Origin: Diplonema papillatum
Lineage: Eukaryota > Euglenozoa > Diplonemea > Diplonemida > Diplonemidae
Length of the DNA stretch: 64,000 nt
Assembly: GCA_030068145.1 (NCBI GenBank)
Contig: JAPJBO010000217.1
Span: 62,001-126,000 of the forward strand
Direction of reading: 5' to 3'
Both the position numbers and the translations under genes were made by a program. Under the pieces are notes generated by a model. It did not search any database. It was not told the origin of the DNA and worked only from the letters and a program-made list of their open reading frames with translations. Shown here piece after piece: positions 63,070 through 64,000 of this stretch (its first letter is position 1; each line of letters opens with the position of its first letter).

Positions 63070-64000
63070 GCCTATAGCAAAATTGCCAAAAACGCCAAAA
63101 TATCTTCCTCTTCTACACCTCGACACAACCACGCCGGTGTGCGCAGACAACCTCGAATGTCACCCCTGGAACTCCGCACATATTTGATTTCTAGAGCTTT
63201 TCAATTGGTTAAACAAGGCTCACGGTCTCCCTACAGCGAAAACTATCTCGCTCTTTTCAGGACCCAGTCAGTGTGCCCTGCTCGACGCTCTTGCTTTCCT
63301 CTTCCTGACATTCTCCAAAGTCTGGACCTCGGACGTGGCATGTTTCACGGTCGCGATCCTACTCCCCCTTTTACTGCACGACCGCAGCGATGAGCCTGGC
63401 TGCTGTCGACGCTGGCAGATACAAAAACGGCCTGGAGACACGATGCGCGGTTGTGTTTTAGATTACCTTAATTTCTAAAGACGGAAGTTGTTATTGAAAC
63501 AGAAGCATCCAAAGAGGGCTAGAACGAGCCTATACAAGGTGCTGTCATCAGACGGGTGGTACAACAAAAGGACACACGCACCTGCTTGCACAGGTTGGCG
63601 ACACGGAATATGGTAAGGCTCGCGCCGTGAAGCTCACACGGCTAGGCTACCTTACCGTGTGCAAAAATATGCTGTCCTTCAACCGACACCACCCAACCAT
63701 GATCACTGACTCAGCGTACTCAGGAGGAGGCGGCAAGTAACGAGGGGCGCTTCCCAGTATCGGGAGCAACAACCGGCGCATTTCACTTTTTTGCAGCGAA
63801 GCCCTGGGGTGCAGAGCGTGCTGAAAGGGCACCCCCCCCCGGCACAAGAACGGCCAAGGTGTCAATCAGGATTTCGCCGCGGCCGATAGTCGGCCAAAGT
63901 TGGTTCCGCAAGTCCGCAATGGAAGTGGGAACAGATAGCTGGTTTAGCAAAAAAGACCGGATCCAATAATTTTTAGGACCCTCTCTTGCCCCTCCCCGCC
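63070..64000. other. Right-hand end without a supportable gene
   Basis: This holds the UBA2 promoter side and then unremarkable sequence. Short frames on both strands have no homology. No RNA gene or repeat was recognised. Confidence 0.4.

Overview
The window is nuclear DNA of a microbial eukaryote. The genes contain spliceosomal introns: GT-AG boundaries can be placed to the base in several of them, often with GTATGT/GTATGN donors. The proteins are typical eukaryotic ones: a SUMO E1 subunit (UBA2), a ubiquitin-specific protease, a MAP3K-type kinase, DNMT2, a DUF726/TMCO4 protein and CCHC zinc-knuckle proteins. A tryptophan synthase alpha domain shows that the organism makes tryptophan. The species cannot be named from this. 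A free-living protist or unicellular alga fits best. Every gene that can be supported lies on the minus strand, so the 64 kb reads as one unidirectional gene array.

Right to left (the direction of transcription), 41.9-63.1 kb is a well-preserved gene-rich block: UBA2, a UvrD/Srs2-like helicase with a C-terminal zinc-ribbon-like motif, a MAP3K-like kinase with a long triplet repeat near its N-terminus, a two-exon DUF726 hydrolase with extra beta-rich modules, a possible small spliced gene, and a USP-family deubiquitinase. At 33.5-41.9 kb follow a very large Ser/Thr-rich, seven-membrane-span surface protein and a Gln/Pro-rich protein with repeated R-T-x-S motifs.

From 32.5 down to 18.4 kb the sequence is dominated by repeats. 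A repeat complex at 28.34-32.55 kb has inverted ends, carries two direct repeats of about 550 bp and encloses a spliced gene of unknown function. Around it lie a small inverted-repeat element, minisatellites, and a long stretch (19.2-25.5 kb) of decayed repeats with one small membrane-protein gene. The tryptophan synthase alpha exon sits at 26.1-26.8 kb.

From 18.4 to 11.8 kb there is an IQ-motif gene (or two), with a frameshifted LINE-like reverse transcriptase lying between two IQ-containing coding blocks. The left 11.5 kb is a tandem array of a two-gene unit, DNMT2 followed by a six-zinc-knuckle protein. Only the rightmost DNMT2 is intact. Four zinc-knuckle genes are intact, and between them lie decayed DNMT2 remnants. 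One unit has been disrupted by a 2.2-kb insertion with inverted termini and a 5-bp target duplication, and by an inverted DNMT2 fragment. Two of the units form a nearly identical 2.06-kb tandem duplication.

The genes do not form an obvious pathway. UBA2 and the USP protease act on ubiquitin-like modifiers, DNMT2 and the zinc-knuckle proteins act on nucleic acids, and the shared strand is the main organising feature. No promoter, terminator, rRNA, tRNA or CRISPR could be supported.
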